From NCBI RefSeq assembly GCF_014859555.1, contig NZ_JACUTY010000002.1, forward strand, positions 17,966 to 81,965: a DNA stretch of 64,000 bases, written 5' to 3'. The notes beneath the pieces are model-generated. The model was given only the letters and a program-made list of their open reading frames with translations, ran no database searches and was not told the DNA's origin. Below, in pieces: positions 1 to 8,647 of this stretch (within the stretch, counting starts at the first letter, position 1; the number at the start of each line of letters is the position of its first letter). The DNA comes from Thiomicrospira sp. (GTDB lineage: Bacteria; Pseudomonadota; Gammaproteobacteria; Thiomicrospirales; Thiomicrospiraceae). A program made the position numbers and the translations under genes.

Positions 1-94
1 CCGTTTGAACTGGCTCAGGTTTAACATCCTTGCCACCACAGGCCGCCAATAAGCCAACCATCGATAAAACCGGGATTAATTTAATTAAATTCAT
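1..94 (-). CDS. lipoprotein, N-terminal part only
   Basis: Runs off the left edge, so only about 31 residues are visible. The ATG at 94-92 is preceded by a good Shine-Dalgarno (AAAGGAGA). The product starts MNLIKLIPVLSMVGLLAACGG, with a short basic n-region, a hydrophobic core and a lipobox (LAAC) whose Cys is residue 19, so it should be a lipidated envelope protein. Function cannot be told from this fragment. Confidence 0.7.
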   Translation of the reverse strand, partial: MNLIKLIPVLSMVGLLAACGGKDVKPEPVQT

Positions 95-198
95 TCACTC
101 TCTCCTTTAACAAGATTTGCATACAGCCAAGCATTCGACTGCTTTAATTTCCAGATTATATTAATTCAACCATCAAAAAAACGTAAGTACTTATTTGG

Positions 199-246
199 TC
201 ACCTCGATTAAGTAAGCCCTGCCCGAACCGACTTAATTGAGGTGCC
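199..246. repeat. inverted pair of a GGGCACCTCGATTAA-type repeat
   Basis: CACCTCGATTAAGT (200-213) and its near-perfect inverse ACTTAATTGAGGTG (231-244) could form a 14-bp stem around a 17-nt loop just beyond ldhA. The arm sequence recurs at 2508-2522 and 56251-56265, so it is a small repeat family and possibly a terminator here. Confidence 0.5.
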
Positions 247-269
247 CAAGTTTTATAAGCGCGCTAGGC

Positions 270-1271
270 TTACTTGATATTGTGAAGACTTACTTCATTC
301 TTAAGGGCTTCGGAGCGCTTAAAGGCTAATAAGTTTTCAATCGTAGTTTTAGCGATTTCTGCCAAAGCTTCTTGAGTAAAGTAGGCTTGGTGGCCGGTAA
401 CGAGTACATTTGGAAAGGTCATCAGGCGTTCAAAGTTATCGTCCAAAATAATATCATTCGAGTGATCTTCAAAAAACAGCGGCCCTTCTTCCTCATACAC
501 ATCCAGCCCAACATACCCGATTTTGCGCGTTTTTAGGGCATTAATCAGCGCTTTGGTATGGATCAAGGCGCCGCGCCCAGTATTAATAATCATCACGCCA
601 TCGTGCATTTTTTCAATACTGGCCTGGTTAACCAGGCCGTGGGTATCTTTGGTTAAAGGACAATGCAAAGAAATTATATGTGACTCTTCGTAAAGCTGAT
701 CCAATGGAACCTGCTCAAAACCTTGTTCTTTACAGGTTTTACACAAATAGGGGTCATACACTAGAATGTGGCAGCCAAAGGCTTTCATGCGTTCAGCGAC
801 CAATAAACCAATTTTTCCAGCGCCGATAATGCCGACGGTTTTGCCAAAAAAGTCAAATCCCAACAAGCCGTTTAAAGCGAAATTGCCTTCACGTACTCGG
901 TTATAGGACTTATAGAGTTTTCGACTTAAAGCCAGCATTAAACCAATCGTATGTTCGGCCACCGCATAAGGCGAGTAGGCTGGCACACGGACGATCTTAA
1001 TACCCAGTGTTTCAGCCGCTTGCAAATCAACATTATTAAACCCTGCACAGCGCAAAGCGACAATTTTGCAGCCGCCATTAACCAAAATTTCTAGGGTCGC
1101 TTCGGTTAGCTCGTCATTCACAAATGCGCTTACCGCTTCAAAGCCTTGCGCATAATGCGCGGTCGCGACATTCAACGGCACTTCAAAATATTGCAGGGTT
1201 AACTCTGGCACTTCGTAATGACGAAAAGATTCTTTGTCATAAGGTTTACTGCTAAATACCGCGACTTTCAT
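270..1271 (-). CDS. ldhA: D-lactate dehydrogenase (2-hydroxyacid dehydrogenase family)
   Basis: A 333-aa cytosolic NAD-dependent dehydrogenase that would interconvert pyruvate and D-lactate. It follows the fermentative LdhA pattern along its whole length: conserved RCAGFNNVDL block near 74-83, Rossmann motif GIIGAGKIG at 147-155, catalytic Arg in NTGRGAL (R233), the Glu near 261 and catalytic His in GHQA (H294). Length matches the family. It is on the same strand as the TRAP binding protein upstream, 24 bp apart, so they may be co-transcribed. In an autotroph it may serve fermentation of stored carbon, which is inference. Confidence 0.85.
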   Translation of the reverse strand: MKVAVFSSKPYDKESFRHYEVPELTLQYFEVPLNVATAHYAQGFEAVSAFVNDELTEATLEILVNGGCKIVALRCAGFNNVDLQAAETLGIKIVRVPAYSPYAVAEHTIGLMLALSRKLYKSYNRVREGNFALNGLLGFDFFGKTVGIIGAGKIGLLVAERMKAFGCHILVYDPYLCKTCKEQGFEQVPLDQLYEESHIISLHCPLTKDTHGLVNQASIEKMHDGVMIINTGRGALIHTKALINALKTRKIGYVGLDVYEEEGPLFFEDHSNDIILDDNFERLMTFPNVLVTGHQAYFTQEALAEIAKTTIENLLAFKRSEALKNEVSLHNIK

Positions 1272-1295
1272 AAGCCACCCCTGTGTTGTGAAAAA

Positions 1296-2399
1296 TTATA
1301 AATCGCGTAAATCTAAAAATGATTTTAACGAGTGTTTGGTCCAGGGTGCGACTTGATCACGAAATGCCTTTTGCGATGCCCATACTTTTTTTGCCAACGG
1401 ATCCCGATTCGCCGCCGCTTCAACCACTTCGATTGAGGCCTGCTTTAACGCAAGCAACACCTCTGGTGGAAATTGACGTAACTGAACCTGATGTTCTTCG
1501 ACCAGGGTATTAAGCGCTTGTTGATTACGTGCGGTGTATTCGGACAGCATATTCAAATTGGCGACTTTCATTGCGTTACGCACAATGCTCTGTAAATCTT
1601 TAGGCAAATCATTAAAAGCTTGTTCATTAATCATGCATTCCAGCGCCGAACCGGGCTCTTGCCAACCGGGCGAATAATAATAGGTCGCCACCCGGTGAAA
1701 GCCAAAAGCTAAATCGTTATAAGGCCCGACAAACTCGACCGCGTCAATCAAACCGGTTTGCATGGCTTGAAACAATTCATTACCGGGTAAATTAACGGGT
1801 ACCGCATCAACTTTCGCATAAACTTCAGCACCTAAACCCGGCATACGAATTTTGAGGCCTTTTAAATCAGCTAGGCTGTTAATTTCACGATTAAACCAGC
1901 CGCCCATTTGAGTGCCGGTATTACCGGCTGGATTGGGAATTAAACCAAACGGTTTATAAGCTTCTTCCCATAGTTCTAACCCGCCGCCGTTATAAAACCA
2001 GCTGTTCATTTCTTCGGCGGTTAACCCCATTGGCACCACGGTGAAAAAATCAGCACTGGGCAACTTGCCTTTCCAGTAATAAGCCGTAGCATGACCAAGT
2101 TCAGCACGACCTTGTGAAACCGCGTCAAACACTTCAAAAGGCCCCACCATTTCACCCGCACCATAGACACTAATTTGAATACGTCCACCAGACATTTCAT
2201 TAATCAAGCTAGCTAGCTGATTAGCACCCGTGCCTAAACCTGGAAAGTTTTTCGGCCAGGCTGTCACCATTTTCCACTTAAATACGCGATCATCTTTACT
2301 CACTACCGAATCCGATTCGGACTGACAACCCACCAGGCCTGGTAAGGTCGCGGTGGCGGCCAAAGCGGTTAAACCGCCTAATAACTGGCGTCTTCGCAT
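1296..2399 (-). CDS. TRAP transporter solute-binding lipoprotein (DctP/TakP type)
   Basis: A 367-aa extracytoplasmic solute receptor of the tripartite ATP-independent transporter family. The N-terminus has a twin-arginine start (MRRRQLLGG) followed by a lipobox (LVGC, Cys25), suggesting Tat export and lipid anchoring. The mature part opens with WKMVTAWPKNFPGLGTGA, typical of the TakP-like 2-oxo-acid or mannitol/chloroaromatic branch. No DctQ or DctM membrane subunit lies in this window, so the permease must be elsewhere or the gene is an orphan. The palindrome ACCAGGCCTGGT lies in the lipobox region, encoding PGLV. Substrate unknown; the adjacent ldhA makes a 2-hydroxy or 2-oxo acid plausible. 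Confidence 0.8.
   Translation of the reverse strand: MRRRQLLGGLTALAATATLPGLVGCQSESDSVVSKDDRVFKWKMVTAWPKNFPGLGTGANQLASLINEMSGGRIQISVYGAGEMVGPFEVFDAVSQGRAELGHATAYYWKGKLPSADFFTVVPMGLTAEEMNSWFYNGGGLELWEEAYKPFGLIPNPAGNTGTQMGGWFNREINSLADLKGLKIRMPGLGAEVYAKVDAVPVNLPGNELFQAMQTGLIDAVEFVGPYNDLAFGFHRVATYYYSPGWQEPGSALECMINEQAFNDLPKDLQSIVRNAMKVANLNMLSEYTARNQQALNTLVEEHQVQLRQFPPEVLLALKQASIEVVEAAANRDPLAKKVWASQKAFRDQVAPWTKHSLKSFLDLRDL
2332..2343. repeat. palindrome ACCAGGCCTGGT, copy 1
   Basis: Perfect 12-bp copy inside the TRAP binding-protein gene, read as Pro-Gly-Leu-Val in the signal/lipobox segment. Confidence 0.9.
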
Positions 2400-2719
2400 G
2401 CTGCTTTCTCCTCAATTTGAATAACGCCCATTATAGACAAAGTCGAGCTGTAAAATAAAAAACACCTTTAGCCAATGCATAATGGCCTGCTTATTAAGTT
2501 TACTTAAGGGCACCTCGATTAACCCCTGATTCATTCTGGCCGACTATGACCTAATTTCACATGTATTCGTTTTATTGCAATCGCAAAAAATACTAAATTC
2601 AATTAAATAGACGTATTAACAATCCTCTATCGAATATAGACCCATAAACAAATTTTGGGAAATTAAGGATATATTTAGGCTTCCTTTTGATAATTTTGGT
2701 CTGCATAATAGCGCACATT
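2400..2719. other. intergenic region between divergent genes
   Basis: About 320 bp separating the minus-strand TRAP gene from the plus-strand GGDEF-EAL gene. It is A+T rich and holds one GGGCACCTCGATTAA repeat (2508-2522). It should contain promoters for both genes, but no convincing -35/-10 pair stood out. Confidence 0.5.
2508..2522. repeat. GGGCACCTCGATTAA repeat
   Basis: Identical 15-mer to 56251-56265, and related to the inverted pair at 199-246. All copies are intergenic. Confidence 0.6.
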
Positions 2720-4408
2720 ATGCAAAAACAACTCGCACAACATTTATTCGACCACAGCCAACAGCTTATTTTGACACTGGATGATCAGGACTACATCAAA
2801 TCTATCAATCCGTTTGCCTGCGAATTGCTTGGACAAACAGAAGATCAATTATTAGGTCAAAACTGGGTTGAACGTTATGTGCCAGTGGATGAGCAAGCCG
2901 ACTTAACGCGTCACCTTGAAGAAGTCAAAACCCTTCAGCTCACGCATGTAACCTACCACCACCATGTGCTAGATCATGCAGGACACTTGCACGCGTTTAA
3001 TTGGCATCATGGTTTTTTACACAACGAGCAAGATCAGACCTCATTGGCTTGTTTAGGTCAGGATGTCACGGAGCTCGAAGACACCCAAAAACGCCTGAGT
3101 TATTTAAAAGACTACGACAAACTCACCCAATTGCCCAAAATGGACTTGTTCAAAGAAATGTTTGAGCACGCCATGCATATGGCAAAACGTTATCAGCATA
3201 AACTGGCGTTATTTTTTATTGATATCGACAGCCTAAAAATCATTAATGATCGCTATGGCCACCATATCGGTGACGAGTTAATTCAACATGCCGCACGTTG
3301 CTTAAACAGCTTGACCGAGGATAACCATACTTTAGCGAGTTTTGGTGGCGACGAATTTGTATTGTTGGTTGAAAAAGCCGATATGCAGCAAATATTTAAA
3401 CACTGCGAAGCTATCAACACATTATTTGTTAACCCTTTTGAGACCCAGGTTGGCGAAATGATGATGTCTTGCAGCATGGGCATCAGCCTTTACCCGGAAG
3501 ATGGCACCGATTGTAATACGTTACTACAGCATGCCGATATCGCCAAAAACCGTGCCAAACAAGATGGTAAAAACCAATTCCACTTTTATCGCAGTGGCAT
3601 GGATGCCGAAATCAGCCAAACCCATATGATGGAAATGGAGCTTAAAAAAGCCATTTTTCATAACGAATTTGAACTCTATTTCCAACCACAAATCGACAAC
3701 CACGATCAACACCTCGTAGGCTGTGAAGCACTGATTCGTTGGAACAATCCCTTATTGGGTTCGGTATCGCCGGCGGAATTTATTCCGTTTGCCGAAACTT
3801 CAAATTTAATCGTGCCGATCGGTGAATGGGTATTAACCAATGCAATTGAACAACATTTGGCTTGGCAAGAACAAAGCTACACCATTCCGGTCAGCATCAA
3901 CGTGTCCCCCAAACAACTGGAGCACAGTAGCTTTATCGAGTTGGTGATGAGCTTACCTACTCGTTACCCAGCGCTCGATTTGACCCAAATCGAACTCGAA
4001 ATCACCGAAACCTCAATGGTTAAAAACCCGGAAGCGACGTTTGAATTATTAAAACGCATTACTTCACTGGGCATTAAAATTGCGATTGATGATTTTGGCA
4101 CCGGCTATTCGTCATTTGCCAGTTTAAAACGTGGCATGTTTAATAAGGTCAAAATTGATCGGTCATTTGTCACCGAGTTGCACTTAGATTCTGAAGATGC
4201 CGTGATTGTGACCGCGATTATTCGGATGGCCGAAACCCTGGGCCTGAGCATTATTGCGGAAGGCGTCGAACACCTAGAGCAAACCCATATTTTAACCCAG
4301 CTGGGTTGCCGCCATATTCAAGGATTTTTATATGGCAAACCCATGCCGGCTGAGAACATGATCGGATTTATGCAAACCGACTTTCCTCTCGCCAATCGAC
4401 CGGTTTGA
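2720..4408 (+). CDS. PAS-GGDEF-EAL cyclic-di-GMP signalling protein
   Basis: A cytosolic c-di-GMP enzyme of about 562 aa. Counted from an alternative TTG start at 2687, the PAS sensor spans about 15-130, GGDEF about 140-302 with an intact GGDEF at 220-224, and EAL about 317-565 with intact EAL (347-349), DDFGTGYSS and EGVE motifs. Both synthase and phosphodiesterase activities are therefore possible. The ATG at 2720 is preferred because the 11 residues added by the TTG start are a short hydrophobic run with no domain role; neither start has a good Shine-Dalgarno. No transmembrane segment follows. The signal sensed by the PAS domain is unknown. Confidence 0.85.
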   Translation: MQKQLAQHLFDHSQQLILTLDDQDYIKSINPFACELLGQTEDQLLGQNWVERYVPVDEQADLTRHLEEVKTLQLTHVTYHHHVLDHAGHLHAFNWHHGFLHNEQDQTSLACLGQDVTELEDTQKRLSYLKDYDKLTQLPKMDLFKEMFEHAMHMAKRYQHKLALFFIDIDSLKIINDRYGHHIGDELIQHAARCLNSLTEDNHTLASFGGDEFVLLVEKADMQQIFKHCEAINTLFVNPFETQVGEMMMSCSMGISLYPEDGTDCNTLLQHADIAKNRAKQDGKNQFHFYRSGMDAEISQTHMMEMELKKAIFHNEFELYFQPQIDNHDQHLVGCEALIRWNNPLLGSVSPAEFIPFAETSNLIVPIGEWVLTNAIEQHLAWQEQSYTIPVSINVSPKQLEHSSFIELVMSLPTRYPALDLTQIELEITETSMVKNPEATFELLKRITSLGIKIAIDDFGTGYSSFASLKRGMFNKVKIDRSFVTELHLDSEDAVIVTAIIRMAETLGLSIIAEGVEHLEQTHILTQLGCRHIQGFLYGKPMPAENMIGFMQTDFPLANRPV

Positions 4409-4443
4409 GCGTTTTAAATTGAGCTCAACTAACCGCTTAACTC

Positions 4444-4472
4444 GTGACTCTCTACCGAATTTTCAGTATGAT
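4444..4472 (+). promoter_or_regulatory. candidate sigma-70 promoter
   Basis: GTGACT (4444-4449), a 17-bp spacer and TATGAT (4467-4472) lie 34 bp before the ATG of the DUF3581 gene. Spacing and -10 are good; the -35 is partial. Confidence 0.45.
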
Positions 4473-4505
4473 AGCGCTTCCATTAACTTAACCCACTGAG
4501 TTGTT

Positions 4506-5210
4506 ATGTATTTAGATTCATTTCACACAAGCCAAGGTCAATCCATCACCATCACCCCCGAGCAGGGCAGTCAATTTGCCAAGCAAGTTTCGGACGACTT
4601 CAACCCGCTGCATAACCCCGACTCTAAACGTTTTTGTGTACCGGGCGATTTATTGTTTGCATTAGTGTTGGCGCATTATGGGCTGTCTAAAAGTATGGTG
4701 TTTAAGTACACCGGCATGGTGGGCAAAGGCGTGGTGTTGAATTTCCTAGATACCCAAGCGGCTCAGTTTGCTATCGCCGATACCAACGACAAACCCTACT
4801 TAGAAGTCACGCGCGATGGCGATACCAGCCATAATATGAGCTTAATCGAAGCCTTTTCGCGTGCGTATGTCGCGTTTTCTGGCCACAGCTTTCCGCATAT
4901 TCTAGTGCCGCTCATGCAACAAAAAAATGTCATGATCAACCCCGACAAACCCATGGTCATTTACGAAAGCATGGCGTTTGGATTTGACGACTTAAGTGCG
5001 GAACATCCAAGCTTAGAACTTACGAATAGTTCACTGGATGTCAATGGAAAACGCGGTTTAGTGCGCATGGAATTTGATATTTGTGAATCAGGTGTACGTG
5101 TCGGATCAGGCTACAAAACCATGGTTTTAAGTGGTTTGCGCGAATTCGATCAAGATCAAATTAATACACTTATACAACTATACCAACAGACAAAAACCAA
5201 TCATCGCTAA
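4506..5210 (+). CDS. DUF3581 family protein
   Basis: A 234-aa protein resembling the DUF3581 family of gammaproteobacteria, whose function is not established. The segment SDDFNPLHNPDSKRFCVPGD resembles the start of a MaoC-like hot-dog fold (NPLH and VPGD), suggesting a thioester-binding or hydratase-like ancestry; that is inference. No signal peptide or membrane segment. It stands alone between the GGDEF-EAL gene and the Mrp operon with its own candidate promoter. Confidence 0.7.
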   Translation: MYLDSFHTSQGQSITITPEQGSQFAKQVSDDFNPLHNPDSKRFCVPGDLLFALVLAHYGLSKSMVFKYTGMVGKGVVLNFLDTQAAQFAIADTNDKPYLEVTRDGDTSHNMSLIEAFSRAYVAFSGHSFPHILVPLMQQKNVMINPDKPMVIYESMAFGFDDLSAEHPSLELTNSSLDVNGKRGLVRMEFDICESGVRVGSGYKTMVLSGLREFDQDQINTLIQLYQQTKTNHR

Positions 5211-5221
5211 TAATTTAAGTC

Positions 5222-5233
5222 ACCAGGCCTGGT
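5222..5233. repeat. palindrome ACCAGGCCTGGT, copy 2
   Basis: Perfect intergenic copy 12 bp past the DUF3581 stop codon. The flanks extend the dyad to CACCAGGCCTGGTG. Confidence 0.9.
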
Positions 5234-5269
5234 GCTTGCCCTTTCTTTTTTGCGTTTGAGCTACTTAAC

Positions 5270-5305
5270 GCTTGCAAACCCCATAGCCCTAGCGGGGTTG
5301 CAAGC
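5270..5305. repeat. inverted repeat between DUF3581 gene and mrpA
   Basis: GCTTGCAAACCCC and GGGGTTGCAAGC pair over 12 bp with one bulged A around an 11-nt loop. No T-run follows on either strand, so intrinsic termination is not supported. It could be a REP-like or mRNA-end-protecting hairpin. Confidence 0.5.
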
Positions 5306-5429
5306 GATGCTCTAAAGGTTTTAACCGCCCTCCAGCCAACCACAATTATTGACAATACAGGCAGTCGTGGTAAGCTTTGCCACTTATAAATCCAGTTTAT
5401 TACTACGCCTTTAAATAGTTAGGAACCCC

Positions 5430-8261
5430 ATGAGTTTAGTTGCTTTTAACCTCCCAATCGTAGCCCTGCTTCCTTTTTTCGGTGCGATTTTGGCGGCTTG
5501 GTCTTCCAAGCTAAATCGTGCGGCCTCTGCTTGGACAGCAGCGGGCATTACTGTGCTGTCCATGGCTTTTTTAGCCCCCGCCTTTTCCATCCCCTTTAAC
5601 GGCGAGACCTTAATTCAAAGTTGGGCCTGGATGCCGGCCATTGGGGTGGATTTTGCCTTTCGATTAGATGGCCTCGCGCTGTTATTTGCGATGCTTATTT
5701 TGGTCATCGGCCTATTAATCATAGTGTATGCCCGCTATTACTTGTCTGCCAAGGATTCAATGGGGCGTTTCTTTGCTTATCTACTGATGTTTATGGGCTC
5801 AATGCTGGGGATTGTGTTATCCGAAAACATGATTCAGCTGGTGGTGTTTTGGGAGCTCACCTCCCTCACGTCCTTCTTATTAATCAGCTATTGGCAGCAC
5901 CGCCAAGACGCGCGCCAAGGTGCACGTATGGCGTTAGCCATTACCGGCGCGGGCGGCCTAGCTTTATTAGGTGGCGTATTGATACTCGGCCACATCGTTG
6001 GCAGCTATAACTTAACCGACGTGCTGGCGGCGGGTGATTTAATTCGTGCTCACGAACTCTATGTTCCGGCATTAGTATTGATTTTATTAGGTGTTTTTAC
6101 AAAGTCCGCTCAATTCCCATTCCACTTTTGGTTACCTCACGCAATGGCCGCGCCGACACCGGTTTCGGCTTATTTGCATTCGGCCACCATGGTAAAAGCT
6201 GGTATTTTCTTATTAGCCCGTTTTTTTCCAGCCTTATCTGGCACGCCAGAATGGATGTGGTTAGTCGGCGGCGCTGGTATGATTACCTTTGTGATTGGGG
6301 CTTATACCGCGTTATTCAAACACGATTTAAAAGGTCTGCTAGCTTACTCCACAATCAGTCATTTAGGTTTAATCACCTTGTTATTTGGGTTTGGCACCCA
6401 TATGGCAGCGGTCGCAGCCATCTTCCACATCATTAACCACGCAACCTTTAAAGCTTCTTTATTCATGGTCGCAGGCATCATTGATCATGAAACCGGTACG
6501 CGTGATATGCGTAAACTTAACGGCCTGCTCAAATATATGCCACACACCGCCGTGTTGGCTATGATCGCAGCCGCAGCGATGGCCGGCGTGCCGTTATTAA
6601 ACGGGTTCTTAAGTAAAGAAATGTTCTTTGAACAAGCCATCACAGCTTCTCATGCCTCCACGCTGGCTTGGTTTATCCCGATTATTGTCACCATTGCGGC
6701 TATTTTCTCAGTCGCTTATTCGTTGCGTTTTATTCACGACGTATTCTTTAATGGTGAACCGGTTGATCTTCCGAAAACGCCGCATGAACCACCGCGTTTT
6801 ATGAAAATTCCGGTCGACTTACTAGTCATCGTTTGTTTAGCGGTGGGGATTATCCCGATGTTTACGGTCGCACCGATCTTAGCGGTAGCGGTAGCCGGAA
6901 CCCTTCAAACCACGCCGCCGGAATATAGCTTAGCGATTTGGCATGGCTTCAACTTACCCTTGATGATGAGTTTATTAGCGCTAGCCTTAGGGGTGGGGGT
7001 CTACTCTATGCGTGAACGTTTGCATGTTTGGCACGAACGTTTTATCGCTCGCATTGATGCACGTGCTATATACAACGCCGTGCTGCTAGCTACCTTACGT
7101 TTTTCAGTGCGTTTAACTCGTGCGTTTGATAAAGGCTCACTCCAGCACGCTGCGGTTTGGGTTATTGGCACCGCCTTGGTAGCCGGACTGATTGGCTTTT
7201 TATCGATGCCGGCCGCCTTGTTAGGTGAACGTGAAGGCCTGCCTTTGGATGCCGTCACCTTCCTCGCGGCGGTAGCGCTAATGATCGCCACTTATTTAAC
7301 TGTACACTGGCGCGAAAAACGCTTAACGGCACTGATTGCTATCGGCGTGGTGGGCTTAATTGTCTCGTTAGGTTTTGTTAAGTTTTCGGCTCCTGATCTG
7401 GCCCTTACACAACTTTCGGTAGAAGTGGTGACAATCGTTTTATTATTGCTTGCACTTTACTTTTTGCCGCAATCCAGCCCCAAAGAAATCGGTCGAGTAC
7501 GTTTAAGTCGTGACATTGTCATTTCAGTTTTAGCTGGGGTAGGTGTCACTTTGTTTACCATGGCGGTGTTGAGTCGTGAATTCGATCCAATTTCAACTTA
7601 CTTCTTAGAAAATGCCAAACCGGGCGGCGGCGGTACCAATGTCGTTAACGTCATTTTAGTGGATTTCCGTGGCATTGATACACTTGGTGAAATCGTCGTA
7701 TTAGCCTTAGCCGGCTTGGGTATTTATGCCATGCTCGAAGGCATGAAACTGCCCGCACCGAGTAAAGATATTCATGGCCGCCAGTGGAACTTGGATAATC
7801 ATCCCATGATTATGCAAACCTTAACGCGCTTGTTATTACCGTTAATGTTAATGGTCGCGGTGTATATATTCCTTCGCGGTCACAACCTACCGGGCGGTGG
7901 CTTTATTGCTGGCTTGATCGCGGCGGTCGCGTTGATTGTTCAGTATCTAGCTAACGGCATTGAATGGACGAGTGATCGCTTAAAAGCCGACATGCATTGG
8001 GTGATTGGCTTTGGCTTATTGGCCGCCACCGGCACCGGCTTAGTCGCCATAGGTTTAGGCTTCCCATTCTTAACCTCCACCTTTACTTATTTAACTTGGC
8101 CGGTGGTCGGTAAATTTGAAGTCGCCAGTGCCATCGCCTTTGATATTGGGGTGTTTTTAGTCGTCGTCGGCGCGACCGTGATGAGTTTGGTGCAACTCGG
8201 TAAACTCAGCTACGCTTCGCATCATAATGACGACCACAAAACCCAACAGGAGACAAAATAA
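5430..8261 (+). CDS. mrpA: Na+/H+ antiporter subunit A, fused A+B (MrpA/MnhA)
   Basis: A 943-aa polytopic membrane protein, the largest subunit of the multisubunit Mrp cation/proton antiporter. Residues 1 to about 650 match the NuoL/MrpA channel fold, including the HDLKGLLAYSTISHLG block and conserved Lys/His residues in membrane helices. After an MbhD/MbhE-like segment, the C-terminal part from about 780 is an MrpB domain (RGHNLPGGGFIAGL). A and B are therefore one polypeptide, as in many Gram-negative Mrp systems. Start ATG follows TAGGAACC. The stop overlaps the start of mrpC (TAATG), showing translational coupling in a six-gene operon. The complex exports Na+ using the proton gradient. 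Confidence 0.93.
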   Translation: MSLVAFNLPIVALLPFFGAILAAWSSKLNRAASAWTAAGITVLSMAFLAPAFSIPFNGETLIQSWAWMPAIGVDFAFRLDGLALLFAMLILVIGLLIIVYARYYLSAKDSMGRFFAYLLMFMGSMLGIVLSENMIQLVVFWELTSLTSFLLISYWQHRQDARQGARMALAITGAGGLALLGGVLILGHIVGSYNLTDVLAAGDLIRAHELYVPALVLILLGVFTKSAQFPFHFWLPHAMAAPTPVSAYLHSATMVKAGIFLLARFFPALSGTPEWMWLVGGAGMITFVIGAYTALFKHDLKGLLAYSTISHLGLITLLFGFGTHMAAVAAIFHIINHATFKASLFMVAGIIDHETGTRDMRKLNGLLKYMPHTAVLAMIAAAAMAGVPLLNGFLSKEMFFEQAITASHASTLAWFIPIIVTIAAIFSVAYSLRFIHDVFFNGEPVDLPKTPHEPPRFMKIPVDLLVIVCLAVGIIPMFTVAPILAVAVAGTLQTTPPEYSLAIWHGFNLPLMMSLLALALGVGVYSMRERLHVWHERFIARIDARAIYNAVLLATLRFSVRLTRAFDKGSLQHAAVWVIGTALVAGLIGFLSMPAALLGEREGLPLDAVTFLAAVALMIATYLTVHWREKRLTALIAIGVVGLIVSLGFVKFSAPDLALTQLSVEVVTIVLLLLALYFLPQSSPKEIGRVRLSRDIVISVLAGVGVTLFTMAVLSREFDPISTYFLENAKPGGGGTNVVNVILVDFRGIDTLGEIVVLALAGLGIYAMLEGMKLPAPSKDIHGRQWNLDNHPMIMQTLTRLLLPLMLMVAVYIFLRGHNLPGGGFIAGLIAAVALIVQYLANGIEWTSDRLKADMHWVIGFGLLAATGTGLVAIGLGFPFLTSTFTYLTWPVVGKFEVASAIAFDIGVFLVVVGATVMSLVQLGKLSYASHHNDDHKTQQETK

Positions 8262-8647
8262 TGGAATGGTTAATGGCAATTGTAATCGGCGTGATGACGA
8301 GCGCTGGTGTGTATTTAACCTTACGCGCACGAACTTTTCCTGTAGTTTTAGGTTTAACTTTATTGGCTTATGCCGTTAACGTATTTTTGTTTGTCATGGG
8401 CCGTTTAACCATTGGCCAACCTGCGGTGATTGATGCCGCTGCGACGGGCTATGCGGATCCGTTACCGCAAGCCTTAGTGCTTACCGCAATTGTGATTGCG
8501 TTTGGTATGACGGCGTTCTTGATCGTACTTGCTCTTAAAGCACGCGGTGAAATGGGGAACGACCACGTTGATGGATTGCACCTTGCCGATGATGAACGTT
8601 TGGTCGAACAAACACCCAGCCAAACTAGCCAGGAGACCAAGCTATGA
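8261..8647 (+). CDS. mrpC: Na+/H+ antiporter subunit C (MrpC/MnhC)
   Basis: A 128-aa NuoK-like subunit with three predicted membrane helices and a charged C-terminal tail. Family-like segments are TLRARTFPVVLGLTLLAYAVN and the ADPLPQALVLTAIVI block that marks MrpC. It overlaps mrpA by one base and mrpD by four (ATGA), so translation is coupled. Confidence 0.92.
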   Translation: MEWLMAIVIGVMTSAGVYLTLRARTFPVVLGLTLLAYAVNVFLFVMGRLTIGQPAVIDAAATGYADPLPQALVLTAIVIAFGMTAFLIVLALKARGEMGNDHVDGLHLADDERLVEQTPSQTSQETKL

